Shown: positions 39,760-50,585, counted from the stretch's first letter. The stretch: 64,000 nucleotides of DNA from Escherichia whittamii (GCF_014836715.1 NZ_JACSQI010000004.1:310001-374000); one strand, 5' to 3'. A program made the numbers and translations. Notes: generated from the letters alone by a model not told the origin.

Positions 39760-41199
39760 ATGTCTGTACCCGTTCAACATCCTATGTATATCGATGGACA
39801 GTTTGTCACTTGGCGCGGCGACGCATGGATTGATGTGATTAACCCCGCAACAGAGGCAGTGATTTCGCGTATTCCTGATGGTCAGGCTGAAGATGCTCGC
39901 AAAGCTATCGACGCAGCAGAGCGTGCGCAGCCAGAATGGGAAGCATTACCCGCGATCGAACGAGCTAACTGGTTACGGAAAATCTCTGCGGGGATCCGCG
40001 AACGGGCCAGTGAAATTAGCTCATTGATCGTCGAGGAAGGTGGCAAAATTCAACAGCTGGCCGAAGTCGAAGTCGCTTTTACTGCTGACTATATCGATTA
40101 CATGGCGGAATGGGCTCGTCGCTATGAGGGCGAGATTATTCAAAGTGATCGTCCCGGGGAAAACATCCTGCTGTTTAAACGTGCGTTGGGCGTAACGACC
40201 GGTATCCTACCGTGGAATTTCCCGTTTTTCCTTATTGCCCGCAAAATGGCGCCTGCACTTGTTACAGGCAATACCATTGTTATTAAACCCAGTGAATTTA
40301 CGCCAAACAATGCGATCGCATTTGCTAAAATCGTCGACGAAATTGGCCTGCCGCGTGGCGTGTTTAACCTTGTATTAGGGCGCGGTGAAACGGTTGGTCA
40401 GGAACTGGCGGGGAACCCGAAGGTCGCAATGGTCAGTATGACAGGCAGCGTCGCTGCCGGAGAAAAAATCATGGCGACCGCGGCGAAAAATATCACCAAA
40501 GTGTGTCTGGAGCTGGGGGGCAAAGCCCCTGCTATCGTCATGGATGACGCCGATCTTGAATTGGCAGTTAAAGCCATTGTTGATTCACGCGTGATAAATA
40601 CCGGACAGGTGTGCAACTGTGCGGAACGTGTCTATGTGCAGAAAGGTATTTACGATCGCTTTGTTAATCGACTGGGTGAGGCAATGCAGGCAGTTCAATT
40701 TGGTAACCCCGCCGAACGTAACGACATTGCCATGGGGCCGCTGATTAACGCTGCGGCTCTGGAAAGGGTGAAACAAAAGGTGGCGCGGGCAGTAGAAGAG
40801 GGCGCGAGAATCGCGTTGGGCGGTAAGGCTGTAGAAGGGAAAGGATATTATTATCCGCCAACGTTGCTGTTGGATGTCCGCCAGGAAATGTCCATTATGC
40901 ACGAAGAAACCTTTGGGCCAGTGCTGCCGGTAGTCGCTTTTGACACGCTGGAACACGCTATCTCCATGGCCAACGACAGCGATTATGGCCTGACGTCATC
41001 GATATATACCGAGAATCTTAACGTGGCGATGAAAGCCATCAAAGGACTCAAGTTTGGCGAAACCTACATCAACCGAGAAAACTTCGAAGCTATGCAAGGT
41101 TTCCATGCTGGATGGCGTAAGTCGGGTATTGGCGGCGCAGATGGCAAACATGGTTTGCATGAGTATCTGCAGACTCAGGTGGTCTATTTACAGTCGTAA
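39760..41199 (+). CDS. aldA: Lactaldehyde/glycolaldehyde dehydrogenase A
   Basis: 479 aa. NAD-dependent aldehyde dehydrogenase that oxidises L-lactaldehyde to L-lactate in fucose and rhamnose use, and glycolaldehyde to glycolate. Catalytic Cys285 in NTGQVCNCAERV, general base Glu251 in LELGGKAP, and the Asn of PWNFPFF are present. Full K-12 length. Monocistronic with its own terminator. Confidence 0.97.
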   Translation: MSVPVQHPMYIDGQFVTWRGDAWIDVINPATEAVISRIPDGQAEDARKAIDAAERAQPEWEALPAIERANWLRKISAGIRERASEISSLIVEEGGKIQQLAEVEVAFTADYIDYMAEWARRYEGEIIQSDRPGENILLFKRALGVTTGILPWNFPFFLIARKMAPALVTGNTIVIKPSEFTPNNAIAFAKIVDEIGLPRGVFNLVLGRGETVGQELAGNPKVAMVSMTGSVAAGEKIMATAAKNITKVCLELGGKAPAIVMDDADLELAVKAIVDSRVINTGQVCNCAERVYVQKGIYDRFVNRLGEAMQAVQFGNPAERNDIAMGPLINAAALERVKQKVARAVEEGARIALGGKAVEGKGYYYPPTLLLDVRQEMSIMHEETFGPVLPVVAFDTLEHAISMANDSDYGLTSSIYTENLNVAMKAIKGLKFGETYINRENFEAMQGFHAGWRKSGIGGADGKHGLHEYLQTQVVYLQS

Positions 41200-41210
41200 T
41201 GTATGAAAGA

Positions 41211-41231
41211 GGCGGAGGTTTTTCCTCCGCC
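41211..41231. terminator. Hairpin between aldA and gapC
   Basis: GGCGGAGG-5 nt-CCTCCGCC between the convergent stops of aldA and gapC; the loop is T-rich. Confidence 0.75.
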
Positions 41232-41239
41232 TGTGCTGG

Positions 41240-42241
41240 TCACAGTTTGGCGAATTTTTCCAGGGTACGAATGAGTTGAGTGACAAAACCATACTCGTTA
41301 TCGTACCAGGCGACGGTCTTCACCAGTTGTAAATCGCCCACGGCGGTGATTTCCGTCTGGGTAGCGTCAAACACCGAACCAAAATGGCTGCCAATGATAT
41401 CGGAAGAGACAATTTCTTCGTCGGTATAACCAAATGACTCGTTATTGGTCGTGGCTTTTTTAAGTGCGTTATTCACCTCTTCAGCAGTCACTTTTTCCCC
41501 CAGGATAGACACCAGCTCGGTCACTGAACCTGTTTTTACTGGCACGCGTTGCGCATGGCCTTTAAGTTTGCCGCTAAGTTCCGGGATCACCAGGCCAATG
41601 GCTTTTGCCGCACCGGTAGTGTGGGGGATGATATTTTCCGCCGCCGCCCGCGATGCGCGTAAATCTTTACCACGCGGACCGTCCACCAGAGACTGGGTGC
41701 CAGTATAGGCATGAATCGTTGTCATTGTGCCAACTTCTATCCCGAAACTGTCATGCAATGCTTTGGCCATCGGCGCAAGGCAGTTGGTTGTGCATGACGC
41801 CACAGAAACAATGGTGTCGTTGCCATCCAGAGTGTCATCATTGACGTTATAAACGATGGTTTTCATTTCTCCTGCTGGAGCGGAAATCAACACCTTCTTC
41901 GCGCCAGCGTCCAGATGCGCCTGGGATTTTTCTGCGGAAGTATAAAAACCAGTGCATTCAATGACAATTTCAGCACCTTTTACTTTCCAGGGGATATTTT
42001 TCGCTTCTTTTTCGGCGTAAACCGCAATACTTTTTCCATCAACAATAAGTGAATCCTCTGTGAAATCGACGCTCCAGGGGAAAGGACCGTAGTTTGAATC
42101 GTGCTTTAGCAGGTAGGCGAGAATTTTCGGAGATGTAAGATCATTAATGGCGACAACGTCAATGTTACTTTTAATCTCAAGTAGCCGACGTAATACCAGC
42201 CGGCCGATACGACCAAAACCGTTAATGCCAACTTTGCTCAT
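41240..42241 (-). CDS. gapC: Glyceraldehyde-3-phosphate dehydrogenase GapC, full length
   Basis: 333 aa, uninterrupted. NAD-binding [10 protein letters not shown] at the N-terminus, catalytic Cys150 in SCTTNC and His177 in [10 protein letters not shown], so the enzyme should be active. In K-12 gapC is a pseudogene split by a frameshift; this copy has no such defect. It is a second GAPDH beside the housekeeping GapA. AGGAGAAAACC precedes the ATG. Confidence 0.95.
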   Translation of the reverse strand: MSKVGINGFGRIGRLVLRRLLEIKSNIDVVAINDLTSPKILAYLLKHDSNYGPFPWSVDFTEDSLIVDGKSIAVYAEKEAKNIPWKVKGAEIVIECTGFYTSAEKSQAHLDAGAKKVLISAPAGEMKTIVYNVNDDTLDGNDTIVSVASCTTNCLAPMAKALHDSFGIEVGTMTTIHAYTGTQSLVDGPRGKDLRASRAAAENIIPHTTGAAKAIGLVIPELSGKLKGHAQRVPVKTGSVTELVSILGEKVTAEEVNNALKKATTNNESFGYTDEEIVSSDIIGSHFGSVFDATQTEITAVGDLQLVKTVAWYDNEYGFVTQLIRTLEKFAKL

Positions 42242-42429
42242 GGTTTTCTCCTGTCAAGAACTTATGGGTAAAAATGAGTCCTTTCCAGGCTTAGACCAGG
42301 ATGACGGGATGGGCAATCTACATTTTTGCCGTGAAACATAACGCACTGAAAACGGGTGAACAATATTTAATGAAATTTTAAGAAAAGCTCGTTATGTTAA
42401 CGGAAAATTGTGTTAAAGCAGGAAATGTT

Positions 42430-42960
42430 ATGGGAATTAGATATTCAAGGTTACAAATTGGCATTCACTGGCTGGTCTTTTTGCTGGTTATCGCAGCCTA
42501 TTGTGCAATGGAGTTTCGTGGTTTTTTCCCGCGTAGCGATCGACCGGTGATCAACATGATCCACGTTTCATGTGGCATCTCAATTCTCGTGCTGATGGTG
42601 GTTCGTCTGTTACTTAGATTGAAATACCCAACGCCGCCTATTGTACCGAAACCCAGGCCCATGATGACGGGACTCGCTCATTTGGGACATTTGGTGATCT
42701 ATCTCCTGTTTATTGTGTTGCCAGTGGTTGGTTTGGTGATGATGTATAACCGGGGTAATCCGTGGTTTGCGTTTGGTGTGACGATGCCTTACGCGTCAGA
42801 GACCAATTTTGACCTGGTGGATAGATTGAAGTGGTGGCATGAAACGTTAGCGAATCTGGGATATTTCGTTATAGGGCTTCATGCGGCGGCCGCTCTGGCA
42901 CACCACTATTTATGGAAAGACAACACGCTTTTGCGCATGATGCCGCGCAAGCGCTCCTGA
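42430..42960 (+). CDS. cybB: Cytochrome b561 (superoxide oxidase) CybB
   Basis: 176 aa from ATG 42430, which gives the K-12 length. Four transmembrane helices, with haem-ligand histidines expected in SRLQIGIHWLVF, INMIHVSCG, WWHETLANLGYFVIGLHAAAALAHHYLW. CybB moves electrons from superoxide to ubiquinone in the inner membrane. The N-terminus (MGIRYS) differs from K-12 (MENKYS). A further in-frame ATG at 42394 was rejected because no ribosome binding site supports it. Confidence 0.93.
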   Translation: MGIRYSRLQIGIHWLVFLLVIAAYCAMEFRGFFPRSDRPVINMIHVSCGISILVLMVVRLLLRLKYPTPPIVPKPRPMMTGLAHLGHLVIYLLFIVLPVVGLVMMYNRGNPWFAFGVTMPYASETNFDLVDRLKWWHETLANLGYFVIGLHAAAALAHHYLWKDNTLLRMMPRKRS

Positions 42961-42967
42961 GGGTATT

Positions 42968-43033
42968 AGAAGAAAGCGCCTGTACTAAACCAGACCCGTG
43001 GTACAGGCGAAGAATACGGGCCTACATCGGAAG
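42968..43033 (-). ncRNA. rydC: Small RNA RydC
   Basis: Minus strand from 43033 reads CTTCCGATGTAGGCCCGTAT and ends ...GTACAGGCGCTTTCTTC. It matches RydC, an Hfq-bound sRNA that folds as a pseudoknot and stabilises cfa mRNA. The seed CTTCCGATGTAG is conserved. One stem base differs from K-12 (GACCCG to GGCCCG), which still pairs with ACGGGTC through a G-U pair. Position next to cybB is as in K-12. Confidence 0.9.
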
Positions 43034-43232
43034 CGCCTATTATATTTATTTGTATGACAAATAAAACCATAATCCGAATTTATATGTTTAGTTGATTGAT
43101 ATTTAATCAAAATATCTTCTGTTAAGATTGAAATTCAATTTCCCCAATCATTGATCTCCCTAAGTGAAATAAAAACCGCACAGCGTATAACTTTTATACC
43201 GAACATAAGATTCGGCAAACCATGGAGGTTGT

Positions 43233-43406
43233 ATGAAAAAGTTGCTATTTATTCTACTGATGGGATTACTGATGTCTTTTTATGTTGATGCCGGGCGCAA
43301 ACCCTGTTCTGGTGCAAAAGGGGGGATCTCTCACTGTACAACTGGCGGCAAATTTGTCTGTAACGATGGTTCTATCAGCGCATCGAAAAAAACATGCACT
43401 AACTAA
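43233..43406 (+). CDS. ydcA: Small secreted protein YdcA
   Basis: 57 aa. ATG at 43233 with GGAGGTTGT upstream. Signal peptide MKKLLFILLMGLLMSFYVDA, then a mature peptide of about 37 residues with four cysteines (RKPCSGAKGG, SHCTTGG, FVCNDGS, KKTCTN), likely two disulphides in the periplasm. Matches K-12 YdcA. Function unknown. It lies directly before the hokB repeats. Confidence 0.88.
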   Translation: MKKLLFILLMGLLMSFYVDAGRKPCSGAKGGISHCTTGGKFVCNDGSISASKKTCTN

Positions 43407-43471
43407 AAGGGGCGCCATGAGAAAATGAACTCGTCAACCAGATGCGTGGGGAGAGTTCCCCGCGCAGGCCC

Positions 43472-43668
<197 letters not shown>

Positions 43669-43679
<11 letters not shown>

Positions 43680-43726
43680 TCGTTGGCCTCGGTTGATAGA
43701 AATATCGGTCGGGGCCTTCGTCTTTC
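43669..43726 (+). ncRNA. sokB: Antisense RNA SokB, copy 1 (ends approximate)
   Basis: Placed by alignment with the hok/sok layout: the antisense covers the mokB start and leader. The plus strand has a terminator-like hairpin GGCCTCGGttGATAgaaaTATCggtCGGGGCC (arms about 43685-43716) followed by TTCGTCTTTC. The 5' end is inferred. Confidence 0.65.
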
Positions 43727-43968
43727 TGATTCCCGGTAAGCCTGAAAACAGAAAGTCTCAGGCGCCCGCAAGTATCCTATGCAATTACCCTTATCAACGA
43801 AATAATCACTTCACGAAATTGTGTGGCGGCTTCCGGTAAATCGTTATCAGAGAACACTCGCTGCAAGACTTAATGCGAGTGAGCTTCCAGTTGAGGCATG
43901 AATAAGGGGCGTCATGAGAAAATGAACTCGTCAACCAGATGCGTGGGGAGAGTTCCCCGCGCAGGCCC

Positions 43969-44165
<197 letters not shown>

Positions 44166-44176
<11 letters not shown>

Positions 44177-44223
44177 TCGTTGGCCTCGGTTGATAGAAAT
44201 ATCGGTCGGGGCCTTCGTCTTTC
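44166..44223 (+). ncRNA. sokB: Antisense RNA SokB, copy 2 (ends approximate)
   Basis: Same hairpin and sequence as copy 1, shifted by 497 bp. Because the two leaders are nearly identical, each SokB should pair with both hokB mRNAs. Confidence 0.65.
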
Positions 44224-44505
44224 TGATTCCCGGTAAGCCTGAAAACAGAAAGTCTCAGGCGCCCGCAAACATCCTATGCAATTACCCTTATCAACGAAAT
44301 AATCACTTCACGAAATTGCGTGGCATTTTCCAGAATTTTTCGTAATACGCCTTACAAGGTATAACTACTCGTAAGTCTCTTCATTCCGACGGTAATAAAT
44401 AATTGTTGTAAAAATGTGATATGAGCAGGTTTTTGGCAGTAAGCAATTACCATTAATTGCCGATGACTCTCTATCGGGAGTAAACCAGGAAGAGAGACAA
44501 CGGTC

Positions 44506-46146
44506 ATGAATACAACATCCGCACACCGCTTAGGCTTTTTACATCACATCAGGCTGGTTCCGTTATTTGCCTGCATTCTTGGCGGCATCCTGTTTCTGTT
44601 TGCATTGAGTTCATCCCTGGCAGGGTATTTTCTCTGGCAGGCAGACCGCGATCAGCGCGATGTCAGCGACGAGATCCAGATACGCACGGGTTTAGCAAAC
44701 AGCTCTGATTTATTGCGTTCAGCTCGGATCAATATGATTCAGGCCGGGGCAGCGAGTCGTATCGCTGAAATGGAAGAGATGAAGCGAAATATTGCGCAAG
44801 CGGAATTGCAAATAAAGCGATCGCAACAAGGCTATAACGTTTACCGTACTCGCATGGTGAAAACTCCCGCTGACGATGCGCTGGACGGCGAATTAAATCA
44901 GCGATTCCAGGCTTATATTTCCGGCCTGCAACCCATGTTGAAATATGCCAAAAATGGCATGTTTGAAGCCATTATCAATCATGAAAGTGAGCAGATCAGA
45001 ACGCTTGATAACGCCTATAACCAGCAGTTAAGCAAAGCCATTGAGATACGTAGCGCCAGAGCAAACCAGCTTGCGGAACTGGCGCATCAGCGTACTCGTC
45101 AGGGAGGGATGTTTATGATTGGCGCATTTTTACTTGCGCTGGTTATGACGCTGATAACCTTTATGGTGTTACGCCGGATTGTCATTCGTCCTCTGCAACA
45201 TGCTGCCCAACGGATTGAAAAAATAGCCAGTGGCGATCTGACTTCAGTTGACGAACCCACTGGCCGCAGTGAAATTGGCCGCTTAAGTCGCCATCTACAG
45301 CAAATGCAGCATTCGCTGGCGCTGACGGTGGGAACGGTGCGCCAGGGGGCTGAAGCGATCTATCGTGGCACCAGTGAGATTTCTGCTGGTAATGATGACC
45401 TTTCTTCACGTACCGAAGAACAAGCGGCGGCAATTGAACAAACCGCCGCCAGCATGGAGCAACTCACCGCAACAGTGAAGCAAAATTCTGATAACGCACA
45501 TCATGCCAGCAAACTGGCGCAAGAGGCCTCAAGTAAAGCCGGTGCTGGCGGACAAACAGTTTCCGGTGTAGTGCGGACAATGGGGAATATCTCCAGTAGC
45601 TCGAAGAAAATTTCTGAAATCACGGCTGTTATCAACAGTATTGCCTTCCAGACCAATATCCTGGCGCTCAACGCCGCCGTTGAAGCCGCTCGAGCCGGTG
45701 AGCAAGGACGCGGATTTGCCGTTGTCGCCAGCGAAGTGCGTACACTTGCAAGCCGCAGCGCCCAAGCGGCGAAAGAGATTGAAGGCTTGATCAGTGAGTC
45801 CGTCAGGTTAATTGGACAGGGGGCCGATGAAGTGGCAACGGCAGGGAAAACCATGAGCGCTATTGTTGATGCCGTGGCGAGCGTCACGCATATCATGCAA
45901 GAAATAGCCGCCGCATCGGATGAACAAAGCAGAGGTATCACACAGGTTAGCCAGGCGATTTCTGAAATGGATAAAGTGACGCAGCAGAACGCTTCTCTGG
46001 TGGAAGAGGCTTCAGCTGCGGCGGTGTCTCTTGAAGAACAGGCGGCGCGGTTAACTGAAGCCGTAGATGTGTTCCGTCTGAAGAAACGCGCTGTGCTGGC
46101 AGAACAACGCGGTGTTGGTGATCCAGTGGATTTGGCAACGGTGTGA
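44506..46146 (+). CDS. trg: Ribose/galactose chemoreceptor Trg (MCP III)
   Basis: 546 aa. TM1 about residues 16-42, periplasmic four-helix sensor domain (about 43-198), TM2 about 199-221, HAMP domain ([24 protein letters not shown]), then the cytoplasmic signalling hairpin whose tip is [33 protein letters not shown]. It responds to the periplasmic ribose- and galactose-binding proteins. No NWETF-type C-terminal pentapeptide, as expected for Trg. The sensor domain shows the most difference from K-12. Confidence 0.95.
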   Translation: MNTTSAHRLGFLHHIRLVPLFACILGGILFLFALSSSLAGYFLWQADRDQRDVSDEIQIRTGLANSSDLLRSARINMIQAGAASRIAEMEEMKRNIAQAELQIKRSQQGYNVYRTRMVKTPADDALDGELNQRFQAYISGLQPMLKYAKNGMFEAIINHESEQIRTLDNAYNQQLSKAIEIRSARANQLAELAHQRTRQGGMFMIGAFLLALVMTLITFMVLRRIVIRPLQHAAQRIEKIASGDLTSVDEPTGRSEIGRLSRHLQQMQHSLALTVGTVRQGAEAIYRGTSEISAGNDDLSSRTEEQAAAIEQTAASMEQLTATVKQNSDNAHHASKLAQEASSKAGAGGQTVSGVVRTMGNISSSSKKISEITAVINSIAFQTNILALNAAVEAARAGEQGRGFAVVASEVRTLASRSAQAAKEIEGLISESVRLIGQGADEVATAGKTMSAIVDAVASVTHIMQEIAAASDEQSRGITQVSQAISEMDKVTQQNASLVEEASAAAVSLEEQAARLTEAVDVFRLKKRAVLAEQRGVGDPVDLATV

Positions 46147-46153
46147 TAATGCT

Positions 46154-46183
46154 AAAAAAGGGATCGCAAGATCCCTTTTTTTT
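46154..46183. terminator. Bidirectional terminator between trg and ydcI
   Basis: AAAAAAGGGATC-4 nt-GATCCCTTTTTTT, symmetrical, between two convergent genes. Confidence 0.9.
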
Positions 46184-47106
46184 CAGAATGGCATTGATTT
46201 TCGAATGGCGTTAACCATCAACTGGCAACCGGAAGAGAGTGTTGCATCTACGCGGGTCAGTATTCCAATAGGTTCGCCTGCTCCATGCCCCGGAACAGGC
46301 AGGGCCACCAGCGTGGCATGACGCAGGTCGTCTTTCACAGCGCCAGAGGGAACAAACCACACATAGTCGTATTCAACCGTAAGCTGACGTGAAAGCGATG
46401 CAGACAACGTTTCAATACAGCCTGAAGGGATTTTACATCCCTGACTTTTTACTAGCGCCTCTGAATGCTGCCGTGGCGCGGTGCCTTCTGGTGATACGAC
46501 AACAGGCCATTCCAGTACCCGACTTAACGTTACGTTCTCCTGAAGCAGAGGATGATTAGGCCGAACAACTAACTTCAGTGATTCGAGAAACAGCAGTTCG
46601 TAATTAAGTCCGGTCATCAGTTCAGGATCTGACATCCGACCAACACCAATATCGATTTCACCTGCTTTTAATCCCGCCAGGATCATCGTGTTACTCATGG
46701 TGGCAACTTGCAGTGTGGTTTCTTTTTGTTGCTGATGAAACTGACCTATAACAGAAGGTAATATCCCCAGCGCCGCGGTAGGTAGCGCGCCCACTCTGAC
46801 GACATCCTTGTTAAGGCCTTCTTTACGATTAAATGACTGTCCTGCGGTATTGATGGCGTCAAGAACTCTGACTGCGTGAGTTAAAAATTGCTCGCCAGGT
46901 AAGGTAAGCTGCGCGCCTTGACGTCCACGGTCGAACAGGCGAGCTCCCGTCAATTGCTCCAGCTCATTCAATGTCTTAGACAGTGCCGGTTGACTCAGGT
47001 TAAGGGTTTCAGCCGCGCGCCCCAAAGTTCCTTGTTGTGCGACAGCTACGAATGTATGAAGGTGGCGCAAACGGATGCGCTGACTAAACAGACTATTTTT
47101 TTCCAT
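46183..47106 (-). CDS. ydcI: LysR-type regulator YdcI
   Basis: 307 aa from MEKNSLFSQ (47106), the K-12 length; the frame is open to 47175 but the extra 23 residues are not supported. N-terminal winged helix-turn-helix (RLRHLHTFVAVAQQGTLGRAAETLNLSQPALSKTLNELE) and a periplasmic-binding-protein-like effector domain. YdcI is a conserved regulator involved in stress and acid response. It is divergent from ydcJ across a palindrome that is a likely operator. Confidence 0.94.
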   Translation of the reverse strand: MEKNSLFSQRIRLRHLHTFVAVAQQGTLGRAAETLNLSQPALSKTLNELEQLTGARLFDRGRQGAQLTLPGEQFLTHAVRVLDAINTAGQSFNRKEGLNKDVVRVGALPTAALGILPSVIGQFHQQQKETTLQVATMSNTMILAGLKAGEIDIGVGRMSDPELMTGLNYELLFLESLKLVVRPNHPLLQENVTLSRVLEWPVVVSPEGTAPRQHSEALVKSQGCKIPSGCIETLSASLSRQLTVEYDYVWFVPSGAVKDDLRHATLVALPVPGHGAGEPIGILTRVDATLSSGCQLMVNAIRKSMPF

Positions 47107-47206
47107 AAGCGATGTTAAAAACGAAGCAGTGCCGCTGACAAGTGATGTTGTTTGATTATGATAACTTGATTGCAAAATATTTTTAACATTTAAAGTAATT
47201 ATGTTA

Positions 47207-47229
47207 CATCAATATCGATAATATTGATG
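47207..47229. promoter_or_regulatory. Palindrome in the ydcI-ydcJ intergenic region
   Basis: CATCAATAT-CGATA-ATATTGATG, a perfect 9-5-9 inverted repeat. LysR-type regulators bind such dyads (T-N11-A core) in divergent promoters, so it may be the YdcI binding site for autoregulation and ydcJ control. No experiment is implied. Confidence 0.5.
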
Positions 47230-47322
47230 ATTTCGCGGCGAGATCACAGTTTGTAAATTCTTCCCACCAGAATGAATGCGGTTACCTACACTCCAGATTA
47301 TTGACCACTGGGGGTAGACATC

Positions 47323-48666
47323 ATGGCGAACAGCATCACAGCGGATGAGATTCGGGAACAGTTTTCGCAGGCAATGTCAGCCATGTATCAACAAGAAGTT
47401 CCACAGTACGGTACGTTGCTGGAATTGGTCGCTGACGTGAATCTGGCTGTGCTGGAAAATAACCCCCAACTGCATGAAAAAATGGTGAATGCGGATGAGC
47501 TGGCGAGGCTTAACGTTGAACGTCATGGGGCGATACGTGTGGGAACCGCGCAGGAACTTGCCACATTAAGGCGGATATTCGCCATTATGGGAATGTATCC
47601 GGTGAGTTATTACGATCTCTCGCAGGCCGGCGTGCCGGTACATTCTACGGCATTTCGGCCCATCAATGATGCCTCGCTTACGCGTAATCCTTTCCGCGTT
47701 TTTACCTCATTGCTCCGTCTTGAACTTATCGAAAACAAAACATTGCGCCATAAGGCGGCGGAAATTTTACGCCAGCGCGATATCTTTACCCCACGTTGTC
47801 GGCAACTGTTAGATGAACATGATCGAGAGGGCGGTTTTAGCGAAGCGCAGGCGCGGGAGTTTGTGCAGGAAGCCCTGGAGACATTTCGCTGGCATCAGTC
47901 AGCAACGGTAGATGAAGAAACCTATCACGCATTACATAACGAGCATCGGCTGATCGCTGATGTAGTCTGCTTTCCGGGCTGTCATATCAACCACCTGACG
48001 CCACGCACGCTGGACATTGATCGGGTGCAGTCGATGATGCCGGAATGCGGTATTGAGCCAAAAATTCTCATCGAAGGGCCGCCGCGCCGCGAGGTGCCGA
48101 TTTTATTGCGTCAGACCAGCTTTAAGGCTCTGGAGGAAACGGTTCTGTTTGTGGGGCAACAGCAGGGGAGACATTCCGCGCGATTTGGTGAGATAGAGCA
48201 GCGCGGAGTGGCGTTAACGCCGAAAGGGCGGCAACTGTATGATGAACTTCTGCGTAATGCCGGAACCGGACAGGATAATCTCACTCATCAACTGCATTTG
48301 CAGGAAACCTTTCGCGCTTTCCCGGACAGCGAATTTTTGATGCGCCAGCAAGGGCTGGCATGGTTCCGTTATCGACTGACACCATCGGGTGAAGCGCATC
48401 GTCAGGCGATTCATCCAGGGGACGATCCACAGCCCTTAATTGAACGCGGTTGGGTAGTGGCACAGCCCATTACCTATGAAGATTTCTTGCCCGTTAGTGC
48501 GGCGGGGATCTTCCAGTCAAATCTGGGTAATGAAACGCAGTCACGCAGTCACGGTAATGCCAGCCGCGAAGCCTTCGAACAAGCGTTGGGCTGCCCGGTT
48601 TTTGATGAGTTCCAGCTTTATCAGGAAGCGGAAGAACGCAGTAAACGCCGCTGTGGTTTGCTTTAA
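47323..48666 (+). CDS. ydcJ: DUF1338 protein YdcJ (2-oxoadipate dioxygenase/decarboxylase family)
   Basis: 447 aa. DUF1338, a VOC-like metalloenzyme family whose Pseudomonas member HglS converts 2-oxoadipate to D-2-hydroxyglutarate. Expected metal-binding His and Glu lie in VERHGAIRVGT, FPGCHINHLTPRTLDID and the glutamate of NTVEK-like positions. The E. coli substrate is not known. Preceded by ACCACTGGGGGTAGACATC. Divergent from ydcI. Confidence 0.9.
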   Translation: MANSITADEIREQFSQAMSAMYQQEVPQYGTLLELVADVNLAVLENNPQLHEKMVNADELARLNVERHGAIRVGTAQELATLRRIFAIMGMYPVSYYDLSQAGVPVHSTAFRPINDASLTRNPFRVFTSLLRLELIENKTLRHKAAEILRQRDIFTPRCRQLLDEHDREGGFSEAQAREFVQEALETFRWHQSATVDEETYHALHNEHRLIADVVCFPGCHINHLTPRTLDIDRVQSMMPECGIEPKILIEGPPRREVPILLRQTSFKALEETVLFVGQQQGRHSARFGEIEQRGVALTPKGRQLYDELLRNAGTGQDNLTHQLHLQETFRAFPDSEFLMRQQGLAWFRYRLTPSGEAHRQAIHPGDDPQPLIERGWVVAQPITYEDFLPVSAAGIFQSNLGNETQSRSHGNASREAFEQALGCPVFDEFQLYQEAEERSKRRCGLL

Positions 48667-48890
48667 AATAGGACCATCCTGCTTTGCAAAAATTTGCCTG
48701 ATTTTACAAACGAATCAGGCTCATCCCATCGACATAAAAAAATTGCCGATTTATGCATATTCTCTGAGTTCAGCAATTGGATTATTAATAAATATTGTCT
48801 AGAGTGAGCGGTCATAAATAAGCACTTTCTTGCCGCTGAAAAAGACCAGCGCGGGACCATTCACAACACCAGAAGGACTCACTTTCAGGT

Positions 48891-50546
48891 ATGGATCGTA
48901 GACGATTTATTAAAGGTTCAATGGCTATGGCCGCCGTGTGCGGTACCAGCGGCATTGCTTCTCTTTTTTCTCAGGCGGCATTCGCGGCAGATTCTGATAT
49001 TGCCGATGGGCAAACTCAGCGTTTTGACTTCTCCATTTTACAGTCAATGGCGCACGACTTAGCGCAAACAGCGTGGCGTGGTGCGCCGCGTCCGTTGCCT
49101 GACACACTGGCGACAATGACCCCGCAGGCTTATAACAGCATTCAATACGACGCCGAAAAATCGCTCTGGCATAACGTTGAGAACCGCCAGCTGGACGCTC
49201 AATTCTTCCATATGGGGATGGGATTCCGCCGCCGCGTTCGTATGTTCTCGGTTGATCCTGCAACACATCTGGCGCGTGAAATTCACTTTCGTCCAGAATT
49301 GTTCAAATACAATGATGCGGGTGTTGATACCAAACAATTAGAAGGGCAAAGCGATCTCGGTTTTGCTGGCTTCCGAGTATTTAAAGCACCGGAACTGGCT
49401 CGCCGCGATGTGGTATCGTTCCTCGGTGCAAGCTATTTCCGCGCCGTTGATGACACGTATCAATACGGTTTATCGGCCCGTGGTTTGGCGATTGATACTT
49501 ATACCGACAGCAAAGAAGAGTTCCCCGACTTTACCGCCTTCTGGTTTGATACCGTAAAACCAGGTGCTACCACTTTTACCGTTTATGCCTTACTCGATAG
49601 CGCCAGCATTACCGGTGCTTACAAGTTCACCATCCAGTGTGAAAAGAGTCAGGTGATTATGGATGTTGAAAATCATCTGTATGCGCGTAAAGACATCAAG
49701 CAATTAGGCATTGCGCCGATGACCAGCATGTTTAGCTGCGGCACTAACGAACGTCGTATGTGCGATACTATTCATCCGCAAATCCATGATTCCGACCGTC
49801 TTTCCATGTGGCGGGGCAATGGTGAGTGGATCTGCCGTCCGCTAAATAATCCCCAGAAATTGCAGTTCAATGCCTACACTGACAATAACCCGAAAGGCTT
49901 TGGTTTGTTGCAACTGGATCGTGATTTCTCCCATTATCAAGACATCATGGGCTGGTACAACAAACGACCAAGTTTGTGGGTGGAACCGCGTAATAAATGG
50001 GGTAAAGGCACCATTGGTCTGATGGAAATCCCAACAACGGGTGAAACGCTGGATAACATTGTCTGCTTCTGGCAGCCAGAAAAAGCAGTAAAAGCAGGTG
50101 ATGAGCTTGCATTCCAGTATCGTCTGTACTGGAGCGCACATCCCCCCGTTCAATGTCCATTGGCTCGTGTTATGGCGACGCGTACCGGCATGGGAGGTTT
50201 TCCGGAAGGTTGGGCGCCGGGTGAGCATTATCCAGAAAAATGGGCGCGTCGTTTTGCTGTAGATTTTGTTGGTGGTGACCTGAAAGCGGCTGCACCTAAG
50301 GGGATTGAACCTGTTATTACGCTCTCCAGCGGTGAAGCGAAGCAAATCGAAATTCTCTACATTGAACCGATCGATGGTTACCGTATTCAGTTTGACTGGT
50401 ATCCGACTTCGGACTCTACTGATCCGGTTGATATGCGGATGTATCTCCGCTGTCAGGGCGATGCCATCAGTGAAACATGGCTGTATCAGTATTTCCCACC
50501 AGCACCTGATAAGCGCAAATACGTTGACGATCGCGAGATGAATTGA
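48891..50546 (+). CDS. opgD: Glucans biosynthesis protein OpgD (MdoD)
   Basis: 551 aa. Tat signal peptide: RRRFIKGS twin-arginine motif, hydrophobic Ala-rich core, cleavage near AFA-ADSD. Mature domain of the OpgG/OpgD family ([22 protein letters not shown]...), a periplasmic enzyme of osmoregulated periplasmic glucan synthesis that controls backbone structure. Export in folded form agrees with the Tat signal. Monocistronic. Confidence 0.96.
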   Translation: MDRRRFIKGSMAMAAVCGTSGIASLFSQAAFAADSDIADGQTQRFDFSILQSMAHDLAQTAWRGAPRPLPDTLATMTPQAYNSIQYDAEKSLWHNVENRQLDAQFFHMGMGFRRRVRMFSVDPATHLAREIHFRPELFKYNDAGVDTKQLEGQSDLGFAGFRVFKAPELARRDVVSFLGASYFRAVDDTYQYGLSARGLAIDTYTDSKEEFPDFTAFWFDTVKPGATTFTVYALLDSASITGAYKFTIQCEKSQVIMDVENHLYARKDIKQLGIAPMTSMFSCGTNERRMCDTIHPQIHDSDRLSMWRGNGEWICRPLNNPQKLQFNAYTDNNPKGFGLLQLDRDFSHYQDIMGWYNKRPSLWVEPRNKWGKGTIGLMEIPTTGETLDNIVCFWQPEKAVKAGDELAFQYRLYWSAHPPVQCPLARVMATRTGMGGFPEGWAPGEHYPEKWARRFAVDFVGGDLKAAAPKGIEPVITLSSGEAKQIEILYIEPIDGYRIQFDWYPTSDSTDPVDMRMYLRCQGDAISETWLYQYFPPAPDKRKYVDDREMN

Positions 50547-50560
50547 TTCGTCATTTTTTT

Positions 50561-50585
50561 CGGCACCTTCTCATGGAAGGTGCCG
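50561..50585 (+). terminator. opgD terminator
   Basis: CGGCACCTTC-5 nt-GAAGGTGCCG, 15 nt behind the opgD stop, without a strong U-run. Confidence 0.6.
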
